Shown: piece after piece, positions 24,306 through 32,198 of the stretch | Position numbering within the stretch: position 1 is the first letter of the stretch | Layout: each line of letters starts with the position of its first letter | Source: Gammaproteobacteria bacterium | GTDB taxonomy: Bacteria > Pseudomonadota > Gammaproteobacteria > Pseudomonadales > UBA5518 | NCBI GenBank assembly: GCA_016718385.1 | Contig: JADKDK010000001.1 | Span: 496,001 to 560,000 of the forward strand | Direction of reading: 5' to 3' | Length of the DNA: 64,000 bases | Made by a program: the position numbers and the translations under genes | The notes under the pieces: generated by a model | The model's database searches: none | Seen by the model: only the letters and a program-made list of their open reading frames with translations | Told to the model about the DNA's origin: nothing

Positions 24306-25871
24306 ATGTCGCGAGTCACGGTTTATGTGCCCTGCGACACCGGCGCCGTTTCCCTCGGCGCCGACCGGGTGGCCGAGCGGCTGGCACGGGAATGTCGCGA
24401 TCACCCGGTGGACATCGTGCGCAACGGCTCGCGCGGAGCGTTCTGGCTCGAACCCCTGCTGGAGGTCGAGGCCGGGGGTCAGCGCATCGCCTACGGACCG
24501 GTACGGCCGGACGACATCCCCCGCCTGCTGGAGGAGGGAATGCTGAGCGCCAGCACGCGCTCCGCGCTGTGCCTGGGCGTGGTGGACGAGATCCCGTTCC
24601 TGAAGCAGCAGCAGCGACTGACCTTCGCGCGCCAGGGCGTGGTCGACCCGGTGTCGGTGGCGAGCTATCGCGCGCACGGCGGCTTCGCGGGGCTAGAGCG
24701 CGCGCTCGGCATGTCACCGCGCGAGATCGTCGACGAGGTCACCGAGTCGGGGCTGCGCGGACGCGGCGGCGCCGCGTTCCCGACGGGCATCAAGTGGCGG
24801 ACCGTGCTGAACGCGCCCGGGGAGCACAAGTACATCGTCTGCAATGCCGACGAGGGCGATTCCGGCACGTTTGCGGATCGCATGCTGATGGAAGGCGACC
24901 CGATGAGCCTGATCGAGGGCATGATCATCGCCGGCCTGGCGGTTGGCGCGACCCGCGGCTACATCTATCTGCGCGAGGAGTACCCGCGGGCCGGGCGGAT
25001 GCTGCTGCAGGCCATCGCCGCCGTGCGCGCAGCGGGATACCTGGGCGAGCGCATCTGCGGTTCCGCGCATTGTTTCGAGCTGGAACTGCGCCTCGGCGCC
25101 GGGGCCTATATCTGCGGCGAGGAGACCTCGCTGCTGGAAAGCCTGGAGGGCAAGCGCGGCGTGGTGCGGGCCAAGCCGCCGCTGCCGGCCATCGCCGGGC
25201 TGTTCGGCCAGCCGACGGTGGTCAACAACGTGATCTCGCTCGCCACGGTGCCCGTGATTCTCGCCCGCGGCGCGCCGTTCTACCGTGACTTCGGCGTCGG
25301 CCGTTCGCGCGGCACGCTGGCGTTCCAGCTCGCGGGCAACATCGCACGCGGCGGGCTGGTGGAACTCGCCTTCGGCAGCACGCTGCGCGAGTTGCTGTTC
25401 GATTTCGGCGCCGGCACGCGCAGCGGCAGGCCGCTGCGCGCAGTGCAGGTGGGCGGACCGCTCGGCGCCTATCTGCCCGAGGCACACTGGGATACGCCCA
25501 TGGACTACGAGGCTTTCGCGGCCGTCGGGGCGATGGTGGGGCACGGCGGCATCGTGGCTTTCGATGACACCGTGAACATGCGCGAGCAGGCGCGTTTCGC
25601 CATGGCCTTCTGCGCCGAGGAGTCCTGCGGCAAATGCACGCCCTGTCGCATCGGCAGCACCCGCGGCGTGGAGGTGATCGACCGGATTGCCGCGGGCAGC
25701 GATGTCGACGCCAACCTCGTTCTGCTGCAGGAGCTCTGCGAGACGATGACGGACGGTTCCCTCTGTGCCATGGGCGGCATGACGCCCTATCCGGTGTTGA
25801 GCGCGCTGGGGCATTTCCCCGAGGACTTCGGCGTTCTGGGGGAATCGTCCGGTACCCGGGAGAGTGCATGA
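24306..25871 (+). CDS. fdsB: NAD-dependent formate dehydrogenase beta subunit (NuoF-like)
   Basis: A 521-aa protein. The first 120 residues form a thioredoxin-like domain without an iron-sulfur ligand set. The NuoF core then has GLRGRGGAAFPTGIKW (NADH-binding glycine loop), CNADEGDSGTF, the FMN segment GAGAYICGEETSLLESLEG and, near the C-terminus, C-A-E-E-S-C-G-K-C-T-P-C for the [4Fe-4S] cluster. It binds FMN and NAD+ and takes electrons from the alpha subunit. Its stop overlaps the alpha-subunit start (ATGA), showing translational coupling. Confidence 0.94.
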   Translation: MSRVTVYVPCDTGAVSLGADRVAERLARECRDHPVDIVRNGSRGAFWLEPLLEVEAGGQRIAYGPVRPDDIPRLLEEGMLSASTRSALCLGVVDEIPFLKQQQRLTFARQGVVDPVSVASYRAHGGFAGLERALGMSPREIVDEVTESGLRGRGGAAFPTGIKWRTVLNAPGEHKYIVCNADEGDSGTFADRMLMEGDPMSLIEGMIIAGLAVGATRGYIYLREEYPRAGRMLLQAIAAVRAAGYLGERICGSAHCFELELRLGAGAYICGEETSLLESLEGKRGVVRAKPPLPAIAGLFGQPTVVNNVISLATVPVILARGAPFYRDFGVGRSRGTLAFQLAGNIARGGLVELAFGSTLRELLFDFGAGTRSGRPLRAVQVGGPLGAYLPEAHWDTPMDYEAFAAVGAMVGHGGIVAFDDTVNMREQARFAMAFCAEESCGKCTPCRIGSTRGVEVIDRIAAGSDVDANLVLLQELCETMTDGSLCAMGGMTPYPVLSALGHFPEDFGVLGESSGTRESA

Positions 25872-28750
25872 TGCTGTGGATCTACGACCCCGCGACGCAG
25901 GGCACCCGCCGGGATCACGGCACCCCGGCGCCGGTGCCGGAATACAGCGTGGAATACGCCACGCTGCAGCAGGTGAGCCTCAGCATCGACGGCCGGGAGG
26001 TCTCGGTGCCCAAGGGCACCTCGGTGCTGCGCGCGGCCGCGCTTGCGGGCATCAACATTCCGAAGCTCTGCGCCACCGATGCACTCGATGCCTTCGGCTC
26101 CTGCCGCCTGTGCCTGGTGGAAATCGCCGGGCGCAAGGGCTACCCGGCCTCCTGCACCACGCCGGTGGAGGAAGGCATGGCGGTCACGACGCAGAACGGC
26201 AAGCTGGCGCGGCTGCGGCGCAACGTGATGGAGCTCTACATCTCCGACCATCCGCTCGACTGCCTGAGCTGCCCGGCCAACGGCAACTGCGAGCTGCAGG
26301 ACATGGCGGGTGCGGTGGGCTTGCGCGAGGTGCGTTACGGTTACGCCGGCAGGAACCATCTCGACGCGCAAAAGGACACCTCGAATCCCTACTTCACGTT
26401 CGATCCAGCCAGGTGCATCGTCTGCTCGCGCTGCGTGCGTGCCTGCGAGGACGTGCAGGGCACCTTCGCGCTGACCATCGCGGGCCGTGGTTTCGATTCG
26501 AAGGTATCGCCCGGCCAGAGCCAGCCGTTCATGGATTCCGAGTGCGTGTCCTGCGGGGCCTGCGTGCAGCACTGCCCCACGGCCACCCTGGTGGAGAACA
26601 GCATCGTCGAGCACGGCCAGCCGGAGCACTCGGTGCTGACCACCTGCGCCTACTGCGGCGTGGGCTGTGCCTTCGAGGCCCGGATGAAGGGCGACAAGGT
26701 CGTCACCATGGTGCCATGGAAGGACGGCGGCGCGAACCGCGGCCACAGCTGCGTCAAGGGGCGCTTCGCCTTCGGCTACGCGACGCACCCGGACCGCATC
26801 ACCACGCCGATGATCCGCGAGTCCATCGCCGAGCCGTGGCGCACGGTCTCGTGGGAGGAGGCGATCGCCTTCGCCGCCCGGCGCCTGCGCGAGGTGCAGC
26901 AGACCTACGGGCGCAAGAGCATCGGTGCCATCAACTCCTCGCGCTGCACCAACGAGGAGACCTACCTGGTGCAGAAGATGGTGCGTACGGCCTTCGGCAA
27001 CAACAATATCGACACCTGCGCGCGCGTGTGCCACTCGCCGACGGGCTACGGGCTGAAGGCCACGCTCGGCGAATCGGCCGGCACGCAGGACTTCGACTCG
27101 GTGGACAAGGCCGACGTCGTGATGGTGATCGGCGCCAACCCGACCGACGGCCACCCGGTGTTCGCCTCGCGCCTGAAGCGGCGCCTGCGCCAGGGCGCGC
27201 GGCTGATCGTCGTGGACCCGCGCCGCATCGACCTGGTGAAGTCGCCGCACGTGCACGCCGATCACCACCTGCCGCTGTGCCCGGGCACCAACGTGGCCTT
27301 CATCAACGCGATGGCGCACGTGATCGTGAGCGAGGGTCTCGAGGACCGTGAGTTCATCGCCCGGCGCTGCGATCAGGCCTCCTTCCAGGAGTGGCTCGAA
27401 TTCATCCGCGATCCGCGCCATGCCCCCGAGCAGGTGGCGCAGGCGACCGGCATCGATCCCGCAGAGCTGCGCGCCTCGGCGCGGCTCTACGCCACCGGCG
27501 GCAACGGCGCAATCTACTACGGGCTCGGCGTGACCGAGCATAGCCAGGGCTCCACGATGGTCATGGGCATCGCCAACCTCGCGATGCTGACCGGCAACAT
27601 CGGCCGCGAAGGCGTGGGCGTGAACCCGCTGCGCGGGCAGAACAACGTGCAGGGCTCCTGCGACATGGGCTCCTTCCCGCACGAGCTGCCCGGCTACCGG
27701 TCGGTCAAGGACGAGGCGGTGCGCGCGAGCTTCGAACGTGCGTGGCAGGTCGAGCTGGACCCGGTTGCGGGATACCGCATCCCGAACATGCTCGACGAGG
27801 CGGTGGCCGGCAATTTCAGGGCGCTGTACTGCCAGGGCGAGGACATCGCGCAGTCGGATCCCAACACGCAGCACGTCGAGGCGGCGCTGCGCAACCTCGA
27901 CTGCCTGATCGTGCAGGACATCTTCCTCAACGAGACCGCCAGGTTTGCCCACGTGTTCCTGCCGGGTTCCTCGTTCCTGGAGAAGGATGGCACCTTCACC
28001 AACGCCGAGCGGCGGATTTCCCGCGTGCGCCGGGTGATGGCGCCGCTGGGGGGCAAGGCCGACTGGGAGGTCACGATGGCGCTATCGACCGCGCTCGGTT
28101 ACCCGATGTCCTATGTCCATCCCGCGCAAATCATGGCGGAGATCGCTGCGCTGACGCCGTCATTCCACGGCGTGAGCTATGAGCGCCTCGACCAGGAAGG
28201 CTCGATCCAGTGGCCGTGCAACGAGTTGGCGCCGCACGGCACGCCGGTGATGCACGTCGAGGGGTTCACGCGCGGCAAGGGGCTGTTCGTGGTGACCGAG
28301 TACGTGGCGACCGAGGAGAAGGTCACGCCGCGCTTCCCGCTGTTGCTGACCACCGGGCGCATCCTGTCGCAGTACAACGTCGGCGCGCAGACGCGGCGCA
28401 CGGCCAACAATGCCTGGCACCAGGAGGATCTGCTCGAGATCCACCCGCATGATGCCGAGGAGCGCGGTATCCGTGACGGTGACCTGGTCGCGATCACGAG
28501 CCGGGTGGGCGAGACTACGCTGCGCGCACGCTCGAGCGAGCGCATGCAGCCCGGCGTCGTTTACACGACATTCCATCACCCCCTGTCCGGGGCCAATGTC
28601 ATCACCACCGAAAACTCGGACTGGGCCACGAATTGCCCCGAATACAAGGTGACGGCAGTGCAGGTGCGCAAGGCCGCCGGGCCATCTTCCTGGCAGCAGG
28701 AGCACAGCCGTTTCGACCGCCAGCAGCTGCATCACGCGCACCTCGACTGA
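25868..28750 (+). CDS. fdsA: NAD-dependent formate dehydrogenase alpha subunit (Mo/W-bis-MGD)
   Basis: A 960-aa catalytic subunit. The N-terminal [2Fe-2S] ferredoxin domain (CATDALDAFGSCRLC) is followed by a His/Cys-rich NuoG-like cluster region, two [4Fe-4S] motifs (CIVCSRCVRAC and CVSCGACVQHC), the CAYCGVGC cluster of the bis-MGD domain, and C388 in RVCHSPTGYG as metal ligand, so this is a cysteine, not a selenocysteine, enzyme. The C-terminal molydop-binding domain ends the protein. It oxidises formate to CO2. The small delta subunit (FdsD) and the sulfurtransferase FdhD usually found next to it are absent from the window. Confidence 0.95.
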   Translation: MMLWIYDPATQGTRRDHGTPAPVPEYSVEYATLQQVSLSIDGREVSVPKGTSVLRAAALAGINIPKLCATDALDAFGSCRLCLVEIAGRKGYPASCTTPVEEGMAVTTQNGKLARLRRNVMELYISDHPLDCLSCPANGNCELQDMAGAVGLREVRYGYAGRNHLDAQKDTSNPYFTFDPARCIVCSRCVRACEDVQGTFALTIAGRGFDSKVSPGQSQPFMDSECVSCGACVQHCPTATLVENSIVEHGQPEHSVLTTCAYCGVGCAFEARMKGDKVVTMVPWKDGGANRGHSCVKGRFAFGYATHPDRITTPMIRESIAEPWRTVSWEEAIAFAARRLREVQQTYGRKSIGAINSSRCTNEETYLVQKMVRTAFGNNNIDTCARVCHSPTGYGLKATLGESAGTQDFDSVDKADVVMVIGANPTDGHPVFASRLKRRLRQGARLIVVDPRRIDLVKSPHVHADHHLPLCPGTNVAFINAMAHVIVSEGLEDREFIARRCDQASFQEWLEFIRDPRHAPEQVAQATGIDPAELRASARLYATGGNGAIYYGLGVTEHSQGSTMVMGIANLAMLTGNIGREGVGVNPLRGQNNVQGSCDMGSFPHELPGYRSVKDEAVRASFERAWQVELDPVAGYRIPNMLDEAVAGNFRALYCQGEDIAQSDPNTQHVEAALRNLDCLIVQDIFLNETARFAHVFLPGSSFLEKDGTFTNAERRISRVRRVMAPLGGKADWEVTMALSTALGYPMSYVHPAQIMAEIAALTPSFHGVSYERLDQEGSIQWPCNELAPHGTPVMHVEGFTRGKGLFVVTEYVATEEKVTPRFPLLLTTGRILSQYNVGAQTRRTANNAWHQEDLLEIHPHDAEERGIRDGDLVAITSRVGETTLRARSSERMQPGVVYTTFHHPLSGANVITTENSDWATNCPEYKVTAVQVRKAAGPSSWQQEHSRFDRQQLHHAHLD

Positions 28751-28759
28751 GGCCGGTCC

Positions 28760-28777
28760 CGGCGCGCCAGGGCGCCG
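28760..28777 (+). terminator. GC hairpin after the formate dehydrogenase operon
   Basis: CGGCGC-GCCAGG-GCGCCG, 9 bases after the alpha-subunit stop, followed by CCTCCTTCCC instead of a true T-run. It is a plausible weak terminator. Confidence 0.35.
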
Positions 28778-28824
28778 CCTCCTTCCCGCCGCAGCCGTCC
28801 CCTGCGCCATCGCCGCATTTACTG

Positions 28825-28839
28825 AGCAACGGTGTTGAT
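28825..28839. promoter_or_regulatory. Operator-like palindrome, copy 2 of a shared motif
   Basis: AGCAAC-GGT-GTTGAT, one arm base off the perfect palindrome ATCAAC-N3-GTTGAT. It is in the gap upstream of the Rieske oxygenase (29045) and immediately before a TTTATAG stretch that could be part of a -10 region. Confidence 0.6.
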
Positions 28840-28876
28840 TTATAGTCCGTGTGCAATGCCGTGCCACGGAGATGAT

Positions 28877-28990
28877 ATGAAGCGCGAGCCGACCAGGACG
28901 CCTGCCAGCGTCGAGATCCCCGGCGCGCTGCAGGACTGGCGAGACGAGGGCGATCTGGCGGGCCTTGTCCTCGATTCCGGACAACGATAG
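28877..28990 (+). CDS. Possible 37-aa leader peptide or small protein
   Basis: ATG at 28877 with GGAG 7 bases upstream, 37 codons (MKREPTRTPASVE...), TAG at 28988. It begins 38 bp after the operator palindrome and ends 54 bp before the Rieske gene, so it would be the first translated segment of that transcript. The sequence has no recognisable domain, signal or attenuator-like codon run. It may be chance; the good ribosome site is the only direct support. Confidence 0.25.
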   Translation: MKREPTRTPASVEIPGALQDWRDEGDLAGLVLDSGQR

Positions 28991-29044
28991 CGCGGACTTT
29001 CGCGCTCACTCTCCACGTTTTCATTTTCAGTGCAGGTGTATGTC

Positions 29045-30451
29045 ATGAACAAGAAAGGCGTACTCGGAGTCGAAGACAAGATCGAAATCACCGCCGAGGA
29101 TCTGGCGGAGCCGCTGAGCTATCCGGTCGACGCATTCGTCTCGCCGGAATACGCCAGGGCCGAGCGTGATCTGCTGTGGCCAAAAGTCTGGCAGATGGCC
29201 GGTCGTCTGGAGGATATTCCCGAGCCGGGCAATTTCATCACCTACAACATCATGGACGAATCGGTCGTCATCGTGCGCACCGGGCCCGATACGTTGAAGG
29301 CCTATTACAACGTGTGCCCCCACCGCGGCCGCCAGCTCGTCAACACGCCCGACGACGTGAACTGCGTCCGGGGCAGGAAACAGAAATTCGTGTGCGGCTT
29401 CCATGGCTGGACCTACGATCTCGAGGGCCAGAACACCCATATTCTCGACAAGGAAGACTGGAAGGGCGCCCTGACAGCCGAGCGCACCTGTCTCTCCGAG
29501 CTGAATGTCGATACCTGGGGCGGCTGGATCTACATCAACATGGATCCCGACTGCGAGCCGCTCATTGACTTTCTCGGAGACGTGGCCCGTATCCTCCAGC
29601 CCTTCGAATTCGAGAAGATGCGCTACAAGTGGCGTCAGTGGGTGATCTACCCCAGCAACTGGAAGACGGCCATCGAAGCGTTCATGGAGCCCTATCACGT
29701 GGCGGGCACGCATACGCAGCTGCTGAAATACGGCGAGTTCTACGCCTACAGCAAAGCCTACGGCCTGCACGGCGTCAGCGGTTTCGACGAGCGCGATCCC
29801 GCGCTCAGGAAGGCAGGCGGCACCTCGGTCACGCGCGCCGGCGGCGGCAAGGGCACGGATCCGCGCGTCTCCACCTACGAGCTGGCGCGCGAGAACTACG
29901 AGACGGTGAATTACGCCGCTTCGACCGAAACGCTGGTCAATGCGGCCAGGCGCCTGGTCGACGAGCTGCCCGAAGGGACTTCGGGCCCGGACGTGGTCAA
30001 GCACTGGCTCGCCTCCGCCAGGGCCGACGATGCGGCGCGCGGCGTGATCTGGCCGGACATCACGCCGGCGCAGATGTCCGAGGCGGGCCTCGCGTGGAGC
30101 CTGTTTCCCAACCAGACGATCCTGCAGGGCGTGACCTTCGCCCTGTGTTACCGCGCCCGTCCCTATGGCGACGATCCCAACAAGTGCATCTTCGAATCCT
30201 ACGCACTCGAGCGCTTCCCGGAGGGCCAGGAGCCCAAAACCGAGTGGGTCTATGCGGAGCCGACGGCGGAGAAGTGGGGTTCGGTGCTGGCACAGGACTT
30301 CTCGAACATGGAATGGGTCCAGAGGGGCATGAAATCCCGCGGCTTCCGCGGCACCCTGCCCAACCCGCACCAGGAGCGCAAGGTCACCAACTTCCATCGC
30401 CACCTGTCGAGGTACATGGGCATGGGAGCGCCGCGCCTGCTCAAGAAGTGA
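29045..30451 (+). CDS. Aromatic-ring-hydroxylating (Rieske) oxygenase alpha subunit
   Basis: A 468-aa protein. The Rieske cluster is C91-x-H93 and C117-x2-H120 (CPHRGR and CGFHGW). The mononuclear iron site is H218 and H223 in EPYHVAGTH, with D418 in AQDFSNMEW as third ligand. It would insert oxygen into a ring or hydrophobic substrate using electrons from a separate reductase, and none is encoded in the window. The start is at MNKKGVLG (29045). It is longer than many steroid Rieske enzymes and resembles the broad ring-hydroxylating family seen with TonB receptors. It is paired with an aldehyde dehydrogenase 33 bp downstream. Confidence 0.93.
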   Translation: MNKKGVLGVEDKIEITAEDLAEPLSYPVDAFVSPEYARAERDLLWPKVWQMAGRLEDIPEPGNFITYNIMDESVVIVRTGPDTLKAYYNVCPHRGRQLVNTPDDVNCVRGRKQKFVCGFHGWTYDLEGQNTHILDKEDWKGALTAERTCLSELNVDTWGGWIYINMDPDCEPLIDFLGDVARILQPFEFEKMRYKWRQWVIYPSNWKTAIEAFMEPYHVAGTHTQLLKYGEFYAYSKAYGLHGVSGFDERDPALRKAGGTSVTRAGGGKGTDPRVSTYELARENYETVNYAASTETLVNAARRLVDELPEGTSGPDVVKHWLASARADDAARGVIWPDITPAQMSEAGLAWSLFPNQTILQGVTFALCYRARPYGDDPNKCIFESYALERFPEGQEPKTEWVYAEPTAEKWGSVLAQDFSNMEWVQRGMKSRGFRGTLPNPHQERKVTNFHRHLSRYMGMGAPRLLKK

Positions 30452-30483
30452 ATGCACGTTGCCAACAAACGGGGAATCGATCC

Positions 30484-31905
30484 ATGCGTGAATATCTCGA
30501 GTTCTACATTGACGGCCAATGGGTCGAGCCGATCGAGTTTACGACGGTGAATACCGTGAACCCGGCTACCGAGGAGATTTCCGGAAGGATCGCGCTCGGT
30601 ACGGGCGCGGATGTGGACAGGGCGGTCAAGGCTGCCCGCCAGGCCTTCGCCAGCTGGTCGCGGAGCAGCCGCGAGGAGCGCCTCGAGGTCCTCGAGCGCA
30701 TCCTCGTCGAATATCAGAAGCGTTCCGCCGACCTCGGCGCGGCGGTCACCGAAGAGATGGGCGCCCCGAAAGGACTCGCCGGCGGTTTTCATATCGGGCT
30801 CGGGCTTGGCCATCTCACGACGGCCATCGACGTGCTGAAGACATTCAGGTTCGAGGAGCAGCGCGGCGCGACGCTGATCGTCAAGGAGCCGATCGGTGTC
30901 TGCGGCATGATCACGCCGTGGAACTGGCCCATCAACCAGGTCACGGTCAAGGTTTTCCCGGCGCTGGCGACGGGCTGCACCATCGTGCTGAAGCCTTCGC
31001 AGGAGTCGCATTTCTCCGCGCATATCCTCGCCGAGATCTTTGACGCCGCAGGCGTTCCGGCCGGCGTGTTCAACCTCATCCAGGGCAAAGGCTCCGTGGT
31101 GGGTACGGCGATGTCCATTCACCCGGACATCGACATGATCTCGATCACCGGCTCGGAGTCGGCGGGCGTGCAGGTCGCGATAAACGCGGCGCCCACCGTC
31201 AAGCGCGTGTGCCAGGAGCTCGGGGGCAAGAGCGCGAACATCGTGCTCGATGACGCGGATCTGGCCGGGAATGTGGCCAAGGGCGTCACCGGCATGATGG
31301 TCAATGCCGGACAGACCTGCAGCGCCACCTCGCGCATGCTCGTGCCGCAATCGCGCATGGACGAAGCCATGGCGGTCGCCCGCGAAGCGGCGGCATCCGT
31401 AACCGTGGGCGATCCCGGCGGCGATGTCGCCATGGGTCCGGTGGTCTCGAAAGCCCAGTTCAATTCGATCCAGGAGTACATCGGCAAGGGCATCGAGGAA
31501 GGCGCCACGCTGGTTGCCGGTGGCACCGGGCGTCCGGACGGTTGTGACAAGGGCTTTTACGTCAAGCCCACGGTTTTCGCCAATGTCACCAACGACATGG
31601 TCATTGCCCGCGAGGAAATCTTCGGGCCGGTGCTCGTGATCATTGGTTACGACAGTGTGGATCACGCCATCGAAATCGCCAACGACTCGGATTTTGGCCT
31701 TGCCGGCAATGTCGCGGGCGCGAATCTGGAGACGGCCCGCGCGGTGGCCCGCAGGATGCGGGCGGGGTCGGTCGGGATCAACAACGGCTTCGATTTCAAT
31801 GCGCCCTTCGGCGGTTACAAGAGGAGCGGCAACGGGCGCGAGTGGGGCGAATTCGGCTTCCACGAGTATCTGGAGATCAAGGCGATTCTCGGTTACGCGC
31901 CCTGA
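30484..31905 (+). CDS. Aldehyde dehydrogenase family protein
   Basis: A 473-aa enzyme with TPWNWPINQ, general base E245 in ELGGKSANIV, nucleophile C279 in NAGQTC, and EEIFGPVLVI; family length is normal. It oxidises an aldehyde with NAD(P)+. It lies 33 bp after the Rieske oxygenase in one transcript, so it may act on an aldehyde formed by that oxygenase or by dealkylation, which is inference. A gap of 293 bp without genes follows; it holds the operator at 32107 and the promoter of the TonB receptor. Confidence 0.94.
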   Translation: MREYLEFYIDGQWVEPIEFTTVNTVNPATEEISGRIALGTGADVDRAVKAARQAFASWSRSSREERLEVLERILVEYQKRSADLGAAVTEEMGAPKGLAGGFHIGLGLGHLTTAIDVLKTFRFEEQRGATLIVKEPIGVCGMITPWNWPINQVTVKVFPALATGCTIVLKPSQESHFSAHILAEIFDAAGVPAGVFNLIQGKGSVVGTAMSIHPDIDMISITGSESAGVQVAINAAPTVKRVCQELGGKSANIVLDDADLAGNVAKGVTGMMVNAGQTCSATSRMLVPQSRMDEAMAVAREAAASVTVGDPGGDVAMGPVVSKAQFNSIQEYIGKGIEEGATLVAGGTGRPDGCDKGFYVKPTVFANVTNDMVIAREEIFGPVLVIIGYDSVDHAIEIANDSDFGLAGNVAGANLETARAVARRMRAGSVGINNGFDFNAPFGGYKRSGNGREWGEFGFHEYLEIKAILGYAP

Positions 31906-32106
31906 GGCGGTTGCCCGAGCGGATGCACTCGCCGCGAATCGGCGCGATGACCCCCGGGCTGCCGGGAAGGATTGCGGGCGGTGAGGCCGATCGACGCGGG
32001 CAGGGTTTGGGTGTACAAGGCTCGCAATGCCGTTCAGGGCGGGCACCGGGTTGCCACAGATTGCCCTGCGTACGTGAATGAGATAGCATCGAGTTCGTCC
32101 AAACTG

Positions 32107-32121
32107 ATCAACGCTGTTGAT
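32107..32121. promoter_or_regulatory. Operator-like palindrome, copy 3 of a shared motif (perfect)
   Basis: ATCAAC-GCT-GTTGAT, both 6-bp arms perfect, 78 bp upstream of the TonB receptor start. It is the best copy in the window and defines the consensus. Confidence 0.65.
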
Positions 32122-32198
32122 TTGGGTTCGGGGTGGCCATCCGGCACAGTGTTCTTTGTCTGAGATTAACAACACAAACTCGCGCAGGAGCGAATTAC

